Origin: Anodontia alba
Taxonomy: Eukaryota > Mollusca > Bivalvia > Lucinida > Lucinidae
Assembly (NCBI GenBank): GCA_964016985.1
Contig: OZ024824.1
Span: forward strand, 121,168,951 to 121,232,950
Direction: 5' to 3'
DNA: 64,000 bases
The notes beneath the pieces are model-generated. The model did not search any database. It was not told the origin of the DNA and saw only the letters and a list, made by a program, of their open reading frames with translations. Positions 21,395-32,473 of the stretch are shown here, one piece after another. A program made the translations under genes and the position numbers. How positions within the stretch are numbered: position 1 is the stretch's first letter; each line of letters opens with the position of its first letter.

Positions 21395-21510
21395 TAGTTG
21401 TTCTGTTGTTTAATGGCATTCTAACCTTTTTTTGTTGTGTTGGAGGACAGTGTTCTATAATTGTGGCCTTGCCTGGGTATCCACATGTATTTACATGTAT
21501 ATTATCTGCT

Positions 21511-21750
21511 GGTAATGGAAAATGTCCTAAAATTTCGAACTCTTTTTTTTTTTTTTTTCCATTTTTTTTTTTTTTTTTGCCTTAAATTTTGCTTTTTATG
21601 CAGTTGTTTCATAAAATGTTTAGTGGAATTTGCAAACAGAGTAGACGTAGATCAGACTACTCCTGAGGAGCAGTCTGATATGGGTCTGCACTGTTTGCAA
21701 ATTCTGCTTTAGCAGAATCTTTTGTGTTTGGTCTTAGGACATTTACCATA
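21511..21750. mobile_element. Core-B element, arm type II
   Basis: GGTAATGGAAAATGTCCTAA on the left and TCTTAGGACATTTACC on the right are complementary. The core GCAAACAGAGTAGACGTAG, GATCAGACTACTCC and its complement lies near the middle. A T-rich tract (21541-21578) has expanded in the left arm. Confidence 0.75.
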
Positions 21751-21926
21751 CTAAATGATCAAACAAGGTGCTTTTATTTATTGAGCATTTATTTTAGTTG
21801 TTGATCACTGCTTTTGCTTTCTTTTTTAAAATGATTACTGTATTATGGCATCCTTGTTTTGTTTTCCTGTTATAAGCCAGAACTGATAAGTGTAATAGAC
21901 TTTAGAGGGTAGGTCATCCATGTGAA

Positions 21927-22223
21927 GCCGGCCTCAGTGGCTCAGTTGGATGCCCGTCCAACTGGTGTTCGTGAGGTTGCGGGTTTGACCCCCCCCCCCC
22001 AGGGTTGGCAACATTCTTTCATGGAGATTGATCATGAAATATTTTCTACGTTCATTCTCTTCCTTCAGCTGACTCAAGAAGGGCATTTGTCAGTTTCTGG
22101 CAAAAGAATGTGCACAATACTGGTTAATCACTTAGGATTAAGCCTGCTAATAGGTAAACTGACAGAGCTTGACATGGGTTGGCCCATTGGGTTGACTGGG
22201 TCGTAAATATTCAAACTAATCAC
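21927..22223 (+). mobile_element. tRNA-derived SINE, family S1 (target duplication CCATGTGAA)
   Basis: The head GCCTCAGTGGCTCAGTTGG (box A) and GCGGGTTTGACCC (degenerate box B with C expansion) is followed by the family body GGAGATTGATCATGAAATAT and CAGTTTCTGGCAAAAGAATG. CCATGTGAA at 21918-21926 and 22224-22232 is the target duplication. Other copies are at 33225, 44126, 54493 (different head) and, reversed, 58847. Confidence 0.88.
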
Positions 22224-22466
22224 CCATGTGAATTTGTTTTCTTGTTTGTCCATGAAAACATAGGAGTGCCTTAGTGAAGTGCTTCTAAAAAGACCTAACA
22301 ACATACATTTTCTATGAGAAATTAGAAAAAAAATATCCTTACTTTTTCAGTGCAAAAAGTGCTTCATATTGAGCTGAAGAGTACAGACCCATAAAATGCC
22401 AAATTGAAATATAGATGCTCCCATTTAAGTCTACACATCCATGCTGATTGGTCAAATACTTCACCC

Positions 22467-22653
22467 TTAACCCTTGTCATGCTGAATAAATTAAGATGCC
22501 ATGCCCACTTTTAATTTCCAGCCAGTTAGATTACTTGATCCAGGTTTTTGATAGAAATTCATATATTTAATGATAAACAGTGCAGAGAAGCCAACTGATC
22601 AGGATCTACACTGTTAAGACAGGGCATTTCGTGTTCAGCAAGAGAAGGGTTAA
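22467..22653. mobile_element. Core-B element, arm type III (TTAA-flanked), copy c
   Basis: TTAA (22467-22470) precedes CCCTTGTCATGCTGAA and TTAA (22650-22653) follows AGCAAGAGAAGGG. The core has a deletion in the left arm, leaving AAACAGTGCAGAGAAGCC against AACTGATCAGGATCTACAC. Confidence 0.72.
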
Positions 22654-22908
22654 TACACAACAACGTTGTAGATTCTTACATAAAAGAAAAAGGCTGCAAC
22701 CATCCAGATGTAGTGACCTGTCTGGACCTTCACTTTACCCATACAACATTTTGAAGTTTTTTTTTAGCTTAGGCTCTTTAACTTTTTTCATGCTCTTTAA
22801 GAAGGGACATACATATTCAAGATGGACATGAACAAACAAATGAACCAAGGACAATCCTCTGATAACACACACTGGACCTCTGAATCAAGGTTATGTAAGG
22901 ATGTGCAC

Positions 22909-23075
22909 TAGGTACTCGTTAGAACCGCCTCGGCGAGGCAGTTCTAACGAGTACCCACAATCTATGTTTTTGAGCAGAAATAATAAAAATAGTGTATACC
23001 CCTGTAAACCCCAGTTTTACTATATAAAAGTGGGGTTTAAGGGGGTCAAAATTATATAGGCATGTTTTCGTGATG
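22909..23075. mobile_element. MITE family C, copy 4 (left-truncated)
   Basis: The copy begins in the core hairpin (GGTACTCGTTAGAACC) and runs to GGCATGTTTTCGTGATG. The left arm is absent. Confidence 0.75.
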
Positions 23076-23787
23076 ACTGGACTTTTCACCTTGATGTGCA
23101 GCTCAAGAAAGATTGTCAAAATGAAATTGAAATGTAGTATCTAGTGTATTTTTTTTCATAAAACAATGCACAATGTACAAAAAGGGCCCTAATGCAATTT
23201 GCGAACAACACGGGCCCAGATTAGCTGGCACATTCATGCAGGCTGATCTGGGCCTTCATTGTTTGTTTACAGAATCAATGGGTAGTGTAGTATAAGTCTA
23301 CAGGCAGAATGCTCATATCAAACTGCACAGATGTGCAGGCTGAGCTGAGCAGTTGCTATTTGCATATGGCATAAGAGCCCTTTTTCCCCACATTGTGCAT
23401 CAAATGAATATGTATTAAGTTACCTTTTTCTTGTCATTTATTTTTATTTGATATTGTTCCTATATATTATATATCAGAAGCATGATGAAAAATCTGCCTT
23501 GAGTATATTTGAATTACAAATGCACATATACTGGTATAAAGTTCTCGCATTGTGGCTAAAATATCTCATTGAAGATCCAGGATATCTAGCAGACTTATGC
23601 GAACAGCGCAGACTGATCAGAATACATACAATTTGGTCTTGCTTACTTGCAGCATTAAGTTGGGAAACAGTGCAGGCTGAATCAGGAACTTTGCTGCTCA
23701 TATTTACCACAAGGCAGAGTTTTCTTCAATATTGGCTTGGTCATATAAAAAGAGACTTTACCCAATTATGAACAGGGAAGACTAGGC

Positions 23788-24014
23788 CCCGAGGTTGCAA
23801 AACTTTTTTCATGCTCAACTCAGCTGAGTATGCAATTGTCCTGCTAAAAAATCTCAAAATACTAACAATTGCTAATACTTTCCAGCTAAACATAGCTGAG
23901 CATGAAACTGTCTGCTAATAAATATGAAATTGTTGGCATTATCATATTTATTAGCAGAGAAACTTTCATGCTTAGCTGAGTTGAGGATGAAAAAGTTTTA
24001 AAATCTCGAGGCCT
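23788..24014. mobile_element. Foldback family F, copy 1
   Basis: The ends CCCCGAGGTTGCAAAACTTT and AAAAAGTTTTAAAATCTCGAG flank arms with CATGCTCAACTCAGCTGAG and complement. A central hairpin ATAAATATGAAATTG is also present. A second copy lies at 46572-46800. Confidence 0.7.
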
Positions 24015-24565
24015 GGGCCGGATTTTACATTCATACAGTTTGATCAGAAAAAAAAAAAGATAAGTAAAATTACCCAGGGAATTATCACAAAAACTGGAAT
24101 TAGGAAAAGTTGAGGGCTCAATGACAAAGTAAAGCCAGAGCAAAAGAAAACGACATGTTGGACCACGATAGACCAGACCACAGAGAGTAACAGTCTGGAA
24201 CAGATTTTGATGGGGCTTTCATTCAGTCTGAGGTCCAACTCAATGTCTTGCAATTAAAGAGGGAAGTTATCAAACAGAATTGGGTTAACAACCATGCATG
24301 CAGGTTAAAACATAACAATGATATTGTAAGCTATCTTTTTGTAATTACTGACAGTCTTTTTTGCTTGTTCCAAAAAATCAGTATTACCAACAGTCTTTCT
24401 GAATTTATAGACCAACAATGCTAAATTTATAGACTACCGTAAGTCACCATAAAATTTGGAAACCTTGCTATTCACAACCTGATTTATTAATATCCAGACA
24501 TTTCCAGCTGTGCAGCCTAGATTTGTGATCAAACTTTGAAAATGCACAGGTTGGTGTCGGCCTTT

Positions 24566-24845
24566 CATTACTAAAACACGCCTATTCAAATATATAGAAC
24601 ATTTCACCTCCAAAAACTGAAAATTTTCAGATAAAAATACTCTGATAATATTCTTATTTCTGCTAAAAACATAGACTGCGGGTACTCGTTAGAACTGCCT
24701 CAACAAGGCGGTCCTAACGAGTACCCACAATCTATGTCTTTGAGCAGAAATAAGAAAAATAATGTATACCCCTGAAAACCCCAGTTTTACTATATAAAAG
24801 TGGAGTTTAAGGGGGTCAGTATTATATAGGCTTGTTTTCGTGATG
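24566..24845. mobile_element. MITE family C, copy 5
   Basis: It begins CATTACTAAAACACGCC and ends GGCTTGTTTTCGTGATG, with core GCGGGTACTCGTTAGAAC and complement. Confidence 0.82.
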
Positions 24846-25068
24846 ATCACCTATAGGCTAAAGTCTCTTTTTTTATGGCACAGCTTATAATGGTATATGT
24901 CCTAAAATTTCAACACTTTTTTTTCATACTTTCTTATTTTTTCAGCGTTTTTTTTTTGTTTTTTTTCAAAAATGTACTTGTTAGATTGTCAAACAGTGTA
25001 GAGCCCGAGGAAAAATCTTACATAGCTCCAGAAAAGGAGGTTTTTTTTTTTTTCAGTCAAAAATAAAT

Positions 25069-25345
25069 CATCACGAAAACATGCCTATGTAATGCTGACC
25101 CCCTTAAACCCCACTTCTATATAGTAAAACTGGGGTTTACAAGGGTATACATTATTTTTCTTATTTTTGCTCGAAAATATAGATTGTGGGTACTCGTTAG
25201 AACTGCCTTGGTGAGGCAGTTCTAACGAGTACCCACAGTCTATGTGTAGACAGATGTATGTAAAGATACCAGTTTTTTATCTGAAAATTTTCAGTTTTTG
25301 GAGGTGAAATTTTCTATATATTTGAATAGGCGTGTTTTTGTAATG
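25069..25345. mobile_element. MITE family C, copy 6
   Basis: It begins CATCACGAAAACATGCC and ends GGCGTGTTTTTGTAATG. It is inverted relative to copy 5, 224 bases away. Confidence 0.82.
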
Positions 25346-25726
25346 TGGGTATTATAATGAGCACCCATGACTTATATTCATGGAGATATAAGAAAAATAT
25401 TTATGTGAACATCCGCCTCTAACCTGGAGTCTGATCTAGGTCTGCACTGTTTGAATACGCCAGTTTGTCAGAAAAGTTGGTGTATGAAAGTTTTGGACAA
25501 ATACCATATCTGATTGTGAATCTCATTTCTACAGTATATAATACTACCAATTTATACATTTATTGTAGTTCATATGAGTCTTCATGTGGGAAAAGGACCC
25601 TTATTTTATATAATACAGCAAAACCCTTGATCAGAATGTGTACATCCATGCAGTCTGATAAGGGTTTTCTCTGGTCAATACAATCTACAGTATCAGGTGG
25701 TTCTGTAAGTATCCATCAAAGAATGT

Positions 25727-25875
25727 GTACGGTATTGTCCTTAAATTTCGTACACCAAAGTGTCTGACAAAATTTCATATGCAAACAGTGTAGACCCAGG
25801 TCAAACTGGTCCAGAAGGAGCAGTCTGATCGGGGTCTTCACTGTTTACCATTCCACTAAGTAGTTTGAGAATTGC
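25727..25875. mobile_element. Core-B element, arm type II (partial)
   Basis: GTACGGTATTGTCCTTAAAT leads through TTTGTCAGACACTTTGG-like text (read on the reverse strand) to the core GCAAACAGTGTAGACCCAGG with complement at 25810-25852. The outer right arm is lost. Confidence 0.6.
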
Positions 25876-25898
25876 ACAGAAAGCAGAAATTAGGCAAT

Positions 25899-26179
25899 CA
25901 GTACGAAAACACGCCTATTCAAATATATTGAGAATTTTACAACCAAAAAAAGGAAAATTTTCAGATAAAAAAAAATCTGATATTTTTCATATTTCTTCTC
26001 AAAACATAGATTGTGGGTACTCATTAGAACCGCCTCGGCGAGGCAGTTCTTACGAGTACCCACAATCTATGTTTAGGAGCAGAAATATAAAAAATAATGT
26101 ATACCCTGTTAAACCCCAGTTTTACTATGTAAAAATGGGGTTTAAGGGGATCAAAATTATATAGGAGTGTTTTCGTGAT
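25899..26179. mobile_element. MITE family C, copy 7
   Basis: It begins CAGTACGAAAACACGCC and ends GGAGTGTTTTCGTGAT. The last 27 bases plus CCTTTTGAAGAGGATA are repeated once directly (to about 26228), a small tandem duplication at its end. Confidence 0.8.
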
Positions 26180-26672
26180 CCTTTTGAAGAGGATATAGGA
26201 GTGTTTTCGTGATCCTTTTGAAAAGGATGGAATAAAGTGTTCAAAGTTTTAGGACACCTGTTTATTGTGATAAGGGGATTTCTTCATGCTATGACTCTTA
26301 TGTATATGTTTAACAGTAGTGTTTGTGGATTTGTACCTCATTTTACCATGTTATATAAAATATAAATAAACCTTATTGACCAACTAAACTTTGTTTGAAG
26401 TATGCTTTATTCTGTCTCCTTTTGATATCAAGTACAATCCAAACAAGCAGCAATGTACTGCTTATTAAGGATCACCAGACTTTCTGATCTAAGATTCTGC
26501 TTTAAAATGCCTCAAAATTTAAAAAAAAAAGTTGAAGGGGCATATTGCTTTTGGCTCCGCATTTGTCCTTTTATTCATTGATCATCACACTTTTTGGTAG
26601 GTCTCATAACTGATGAAGTGTCTGTACTAGGAGCTTTATATTTCAAACGTGTTCCTTATGAAGTGATAGTTG

Positions 26673-26940
26673 CATTACGAAATCAAGCCTCTTCAAATAT
26701 ACTGAAAATTTTACCACCAAAAAAATGAAAATTTTTAGATAAAAAATTCAGATATTCTTCGTATTGCTGCTCAAAACATAGATTGTGGGTACTCTCGCCA
26801 AGGCGGTTCTAATGAGTACCCACACTCCATGTTTTTGAGCAGAAATAAGAAAAATAATGTATACCCCTGTAAACCCCAGTTTTACTTTATAAAAGTGGGG
26901 TTTAAGGGGGTCAAAATTATATAGGCATGTTTTCGTAATG
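26673..26940. mobile_element. MITE family C, copy 8
   Basis: It begins CATTACGAAATCAAGCC and ends GGCATGTTTTCGTAATG. The core hairpin has lost about 14 bases of its left arm. Confidence 0.8.
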
Positions 26941-26950
26941 ACCCATATTT

Positions 26951-27600
26951 TTTTAGCTCACCTGAGCACAAAGTGCTCCTCAAGATGAGCCATTGTGATC
27001 GGTCAATGTGCGTTGTCCAGTTTGCTTTAAATGACTTATACTCATCAGTTTGCTTAAACGACTTATACTCCTCCTACACCCCTGGGCCATTTGACTCGAA
27101 ACTTGGTAGGAAAAAGATCGTGTAGATCAAAAAAAGCTAAACATCGTTATGACCAGAACTCCAAGATGGTGGCCATCTTGAAAATCTATTTTAAACTTCT
27201 CCTGAACTTAATGAACTCGAGACTTGACAGGAAGTATTGGGCTGACTTGTAGATCAATAATAGCTTAGCTAAAATCGTTCCAGTCGGAAATACAAGATGG
27301 CCGCCTTGAAAATCTATTTTTGAACTGCTGAACTGAAAGCCGATCGACTCGAATATAGGTAGAAGTATCAGGGTGACTTGTAGATCAAAAATAATTCAAA
27401 TCATTCCGATCGGAAATCCAAGATGGCGGTCCAAAGTTGGCCGACCGGCTGTTTTGAACTGGGCTGAAAGGCCAGTTGACTCGAAACTTGATAGGAAGAA
27501 TTCGGGTGTCTTGTAGATCAAAAATAGCTAAAATCGTTCCTATCGAAATCCAAGATGGCCGCCACTGCAGCCATATTGATAAATCTAATTTGAACTTCTT
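26951..27600 (+). mobile_element. AGCTCACC element, copy 2 (AAGATGGCCGCC tandem core, right end missing)
   Basis: It begins TTTTAGCTCACCTGAGCA and passes into about four degenerate units containing TTGTAGATCAAAAATAGC, AATCGTTCCGATCGGAAATC and CAAGATGGCCGCC. It stops near 27600 without the usual GGTGAGC...GGGCC end. Confidence 0.7.
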
Positions 27601-27765
27601 CACCTACGCTGTGTGTGCTTGTATTTTTTAATCATTTTGGCTCATACTGCTGATTATCTTTGAGTTGTCAGTCAGTCTTTTAAAATAGGATGTGGGTGTA
27701 TGAGTTTAGTAATTGAGCTGTCTCATCATAGTCCCCTAAAAATTCTCGCAATTTGTGTAATGAAG

Positions 27766-28044
27766 CATTACAAAAACATGCCTATTCAAATATATTGAAA
27801 ATTTTACCACCAAAACATGAAAATTTTCAGATAAAAAAATCCTATATTTTACATATTTCTGATCAAAAACATAGATTGTGGGTACTCGTTAGAACCGCCT
27901 CGATGAGGCGGTTCTAACCAGTACCCACAATCCATGTTTTGGACAGAAATAAGAAAAATAATGTATACCCCTATAAACCTCAGTTTTACTATATAAAAGT
28001 GGGGTTTAAGGTGATCAAAATTATATAGCCATGTTTTCGTGATG
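27766..28044. mobile_element. MITE family C, copy 9
   Basis: It begins CATTACAAAAACATGCC and ends GCCATGTTTTCGTGATG, with a perfect core GTTAGAACCGCCTC and complement. Confidence 0.82.
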
Positions 28045-28257
28045 GCTCTGTGTAAGAATCATTGTAGGATTTCTGGCTTCTAAAATGGCGTACGTCAGGC
28101 TCAGCTAGATGGAATAAATGATGTTCCCACTTGTGGTGGCCCTTTGCTTCTTTGTGATGAAATCTGTATGTTGTATAGAAACAGCTGATATGAATATGAA
28201 GTCCTATAAGAGTTGTGGCAATGGTTTGACCCATTATGTGGCTAGTGTGCGGAAACT

Positions 28258-29175
28258 TTGATACTGCAGGAGTTCCGAAGGGCTAAGAACCTCCAGTCCT
28301 TCAAATGAAACAAATTTGGCTGTATTGTTAATATTGGCAGGTGATATTGAAATGAACCCAGGCTCCAGGTTTCTGTGTAGGAAAGTACTGTAAAGCATCA
28401 GATAAGGTGGTGGAGTGTGAAGACAGCAAAAAGCGATTTCATGCGACATGTTCAGAACTTGGCAATGAGGCATTTGAAAACAATAAATCTGGATTTGATA
28501 CTTGGTATTGCGCAGACTGCAAAGTGGACTGCGGACTGTGCAACCGTGTGGTCGTGAATGGCAATAAGGCAGCGCAATGTGAAATGTGGATACATAATGA
28601 ATGTTCATGCATTTCACACTGTGAATATGAAACTAAAATTTGCACATGGATAGGTACAAAATGTAAAGTGCTCAACTTCTCTGATTCTTATTTTGATACT
28701 CAGTGCAACTTTGAACTGTCAAACAGGTTTGACCCCTTGTTGAAAGACATGAATAAAGCATCTGCAGCACCTGGAATTAACAAATCAGCTTCCCTTAAAA
28801 GCCTGAACTCTGTTAGCATATCAACGGTATAAGAGGCAAAAAGCTGGAACTGGGGGCGTTTCTTAATGGTCATGACATTGTAGCTGTTCAGGAAAGAAAG
28901 ATTGACAGCTCAATTGCAACTTCAGAATTGTTCCCTTATCCCTGTCCATACAATGCATAATGGAAACACAGAAACCTTCATGGTGGGGTGTGGTGCTCCT
29001 CATTCAGAAGGAAATTCCCCATATGCCATAGACCGAACTGCAAAATCATGACTCGGAGTCGGTATGGGCTAAGGTCTTTGTAGACAAAACTGCTCACTAC
29101 ATAACAAGTTGGTATAGAGAACCCAGTGGCTCGCGCGAAGACTTTCAACTTCGAAATCAGCTTGAGTACATTGAT
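28258..29175 (+). mobile_element. Non-LTR retrotransposon fragment with 2A-like peptide, PHD fingers and endonuclease
   Basis: A + strand LINE fragment encodes, in order, a hydrophobic stretch ending in a 2A-like motif (28313-28363) and two cysteine-rich PHD-like segments. These contain FHATC, WYCADC and CGLCNRVV with AAQCEMWIHNECSC. The start of an APE endonuclease follows, with HDIVAVQERKID, ELFPYPCPYN and, after a frameshift, SVWAKVFVDKTAHYITSWYR. The polymerase part is absent. A one-base shift follows the 2A motif, a stop follows SVSISTV (28830-28832), and another shift lies near 28970, so it is dead. The 3' side runs into an AGCTCACC-type repeat. Confidence 0.8.
28313..28363 (+). other. 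2A-like translational recoding motif
   Basis: The frame reads NLAVLLILAGDIEMNPG. D(V/I)ExNPG followed by P is the ribosome-skipping 2A motif, with a hydrophobic helix before it. The next codon in this frame is TCC (S). A proline codon CCA starts one base later, in the frame of the downstream PHD fingers, so a single extra base at 28364 probably broke a once complete motif. Confidence 0.72.
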
Positions 29176-29184
29176 GTAAACGTG

Positions 29185-29778
29185 ACTTGTAGATCAAATG
29201 TAGCTAAATAGTTCAGATTAGAAATTTAAGTGGCTGCTATGGCCACCGTCTTGAAAATCTATTCTGAACCTTCTCCTGAACTAAAAGGCCAATTGACTCA
29301 AAATTTGGTAAGGAATATAGGGGCGACCTGTAGATAAAAAAATAGCTAAAATCTTTCGGATCTGAAAGGCAAGACACCGGCCATGGCGACCCCTTGAAAT
29401 TTTGAACTACACCTGTACTTCTCTAGGACAGAATGGCCAACTGACTCGAAACTTGGTAGGGAGTATCGGAGTGACTTGTAAATCAAAAATAGCCAAATTG
29501 TTTCGATCAGAAATCCAAGATGGCTGCCATCTTGCAATTTTTTTTATCTTCTCCTGAACCAAAAGGCCATTTGACTGGACTTAGTAGAAAGTAGCCTATC
29601 GAGATGACTTGTAAATCAAAAATAGCTAAAATTGTTCCGATCGGCAATGCACGATGGCCACCACAGCCATCATCTTGAAAATGTATTTTTGAACTGCTTC
29701 TCCTGAAATGAACGTCCAAACTTGTCTGGTACTCAGGTGAGCAGTACAGGGTCATTTTGGCCCTCTTGTTTTCTTTGG
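29185..29778 (+). mobile_element. AGCTCACC element, copy 3 (left-truncated)
   Basis: About four units of the ACTTGTAGATCAAA / AAGATGGCTGCCATC type end in ACTCAGGTGAGCAGTACAGG and TTTTGGCCCTCTTGTTTTC. The last 33 bases are duplicated (GGTCATATTGGCCCTCTTGT). Confidence 0.7.
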
Positions 29779-29799
29779 TCATATTGGCCCTCTTGTTTT

Positions 29800-30480
29800 C
29801 TTTTCCGACCAACCTGTATTTGCAAAGTTATGCAGCATTTTAAATACTCAAACACATTCTTGTGTACAAGATATCTAAAAAAAAAATATTTGAGCTAGGG
29901 TTTTGATATTTGGAATACTTACAGAGGCTGAAGTCACCCGATTAACCTGCTGAAATTGGATGAATTTTGTGAGTTATGGCATTTTCAAATCTAGTAAAGT
30001 TTAAGGGAGCTCAGGACCATAGTTAAAGAATTAATCCTCTCTGCTGATAAATTTGACTGTGTCACACCCTCTATAATTCAGGCACAATAAATACTGGGAC
30101 CGTAATATTCAAATATTGATAGATCAGAAAACAACCATCTTTTATTAAGTTTTCTTTTCCAGCCGGCTTATATTTGTCGGGTTTTGCTGCCTTAAAAAAA
30201 CAAAATCTTGTGTACAAGATATCTAAAAGGTATTTGAGCTAGCGCTTTGATATTTACCACACTTGTGTTAGTATGAGGAGTAGATCACTGATTAAATTTT
30301 GAATCAATCCGACGAATTTTGTGAGAGTTATGCCCCTTTAATTTTGATTTTTCCCCAATTTATCAACCTTTGACCTAGGGAGCTGATTTTTGTTTTGAGA
30401 CAGTATATTGCCGGTGAAGTTAAACCGAACTCTTGGCAACAGTTACAGAATTATCCCCCTTTGCCGAAAAACCAATAAAG
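29800..30480 (+). repeat. Degenerate ATATCTAAAA-TATTTGAGCTAG repeat
   Basis: Two units each contain TTGTGTACAAGATATCTAAA, TATTTGAGCTAG, TTTGATATTT and GAATTTTGTGAG.TTATG. It is related to the repeats at 39570-40495 and 42000-42300. No coding content is seen. Confidence 0.55.
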
Positions 30481-30680
30481 ATCAATAACTTCAACTCAAC
30501 AGGCTTACAGTTACTTAGCACAATCTGACTGGTCGACAGCAATTTGAAAACAGGATTTATATTTCGATGAATCCAATGGGCAGGTATTCCGGAATTATTT
30601 CCTTCGCACAATTTTTTTAAATGAGATATTTTACCAATATTATTGATATATGACCTAGCTGAAATTATAAGAAATGTATC

Positions 30681-30962
30681 TTAACCCTTGTCTTGCTGAA
30701 CCCGGATATATCCTGCCTTTTCAAACAGTATAGATTCAGATCAGCTGGCTATCAGTTGGCTTAAAACCTTGTCCTGCTGAATAAATTAAAATGCCACACC
30801 CACTTCTAATTTTCAGCCAATCAGATTACTTGATCTAGATTGTTGCTATAAATTCACATAATTGATGGCAAACAGTGCCGATCCAGATCAGAAGCCAGCT
30901 GATCTTGATCAACACTGTTTGCAAAGGCAGGGTATATCCGGGTTCAGCAGGACCAGGGTTAA
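30681..30962. mobile_element. Core-B element, arm type III, one and a half copies
   Basis: A half copy (TTAACCCTTGTCTTGCTGAA to GGCTATCAGTTGGC) is fused to a nearly complete one that ends CAGCAGGACCAGGG and TTAA (30959-30962). The two share the ACCCGGATATATCC arm. Confidence 0.7.
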
Positions 30963-31374
30963 CATAGTTACAGAAGTATTTCCCTTCGTAGATAAACTGA
31001 TAAAGAAAAATAAATGCTGGACCTTGATAGTTCATATCACAAAAAGTAGACCCATACATTTTTAGGTTTCCAACTTTGAAAACATCCAGGAAGCATACCG
31101 AGGGAGCTTATTGGTTCTTTTATCTGTTCATTCATTCGTCTGTTCCATATGTTACGCTTCACATCGTGTACGAGCAATCTCAGAAAGTATTTTAGCTAGG
31201 GCTTTGGTATTTGGCGGAATTATTGAGGCTATACCTTAAGCTTCTGGGTAGCTGTACTAATATTTTTTTATGTGCAGAGAGCAAACCGGAAGTGACACGA
31301 AAAAGGTGGGAAATCTAGCAAATGTATCAAGCTCCCCATAAAGGCACGGAAACATGGAAAAATACAAATGAATA

Positions 31375-31824
31375 GAGTAAAACTTCAATGACTCGAACAC
31401 CGATCGCTCGTTTACCGTGGCTGATTCGAACTCGTTTTTAAGTCTCTAGGAAATTCTTTCAATCGCTTAAGAAAACACATATTTAGGGATATTTAAGGAA
31501 ATGTTCTTATTTTATCATTAAAATGCATATTGTGCGTACACATTAGAATCGCCTCAATGTACCATTATTGTATAGAATATCTAAAAGACATCTCTACATT
31601 ACTCTGACTTGCCTCCTGACCTGGTTCTGTGATTAAGCATAGTAGCTCGTAACTACCCATGTCTAGAACAAATTTTCACGGTGCCAAACCCAGCCAGTAT
31701 TCTTTATAAATCTATAGCGGGCCATTATCGGCCCGTCAGCTACCCTGACGGGCCGATAACGGCCCGCTATAGATTTATAAAGAATGCTTACTGGGAAGAT
31801 GCCAGAGCCAATGAAGTTCGACTG
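31375..31824. mobile_element. TA-flanked pogo-like MITE carrying a nested palindrome
   Basis: The ends are GAGTAAAACTTCAATGACTC and ATGAAGTTCGACTG, with TA at 31373-31374 and 31825-31826. Inside are TCGAACACCGATCGCTCG and GTGCGTACACATTAGAATCG, a core-D relative. A 107-base palindrome has inserted at 31689-31795. Related copies are at 62730-63085 and 63345-63672. Confidence 0.7.
31689..31795. mobile_element. Palindromic mini-element (CCCAG...CTGGG)
   Basis: GAATGCTTACTGGG closes a near-perfect hairpin whose arm runs TTCTTTATAAATCTATAGCG and GGCCATTATCGGCCCGTCAG around CTAC. Comparison with the uninterrupted relative at 63060-63075 (CCAAAGATG) indicates duplication of AA. The length and CCCAG ends resemble the element at 38954-39061. 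Confidence 0.75.
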
Positions 31825-32213
31825 TAGTCATATTTTGAAGAAATTTCTAGATGCACTTTCTCGAGCGCCTGTATCAGGGTTTAAGTTCTTATTGTAAATG
31901 ATTAATAGTCAGCATCTTTTTTTTTCTGGAAGATATATCCATCTTACCTCATCTAAAAATACAAGTTGGCTTCTTTAAAAATAAGCCAAACGAAAGGTCT
32001 GCTGCTGTCTGTTGAACAGAGTGAAAAAGAGAAAGTGAACTGCTCTGTTTATTGTGTAATTACTGCAATGCAATATGAAACAATACAAAACGTGTTTACA
32101 GCTATAAATTAACGGACATAATATCATAACCAAAAGTAATCTTCATAACTCTGTAGAAATTCAACAGACAAATCGATGACATTTTTTTTTTATTTTCCCA
32201 GAAAATAGGCTTT

Positions 32214-32356
32214 CATCACGAAAACATGCATATTTAATTTTGACCCCCTTAAACCCCACTTTTATATAGCAAAACTGGGGTTTACAGGGGTATACATTAT
32301 TTTTCTTATTTCTGCTCAAAAACATAGATTACGGGTATTCGCTAGAACCGCCTCGT
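32214..32356. mobile_element. MITE family C, copy 10 (right-truncated)
   Basis: It starts CATCACGAAAACATGCATAT and stops within the core (GCTAGAACCGCCTCG), after which unrelated sequence follows. Confidence 0.75.
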
Positions 32357-32473
32357 CTCATAATATAGCTTTGGGTTTTTACATATGGTAGAGTTTTCGA
32401 TTAGCTCTCAAAGGATTTTGAAATGCCGCATCGTAAATATTGGTTAGTACCTTAATTTTGTAAGAGAAACTTA

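Noticed and set aside
23448..23771. 107-codon + strand ORF
   Set aside because: It has no recognisable domain or splice context and contains a decayed core-B-like stretch (GCGAACAGCGCAGACTGATC).
26365..26370. AATAAA as polyadenylation signal of the anoctamin gene
   Set aside because: It is 13.5 kb beyond the stop codon in repeat-rich DNA, and AATAAA is frequent by chance at this base composition.
24566..28044. CRISPR-like array of similar hairpins
   Set aside because: The spacing is irregular, the units are 270 bases and in both orientations, and the genome is eukaryotic. These are MITEs.
28234..28675. Reverse-strand ORFs of 127 and 78 codons
   Set aside because: They are antisense shadows of the LINE PHD-finger region, where the + strand frame has zinc-finger motifs.
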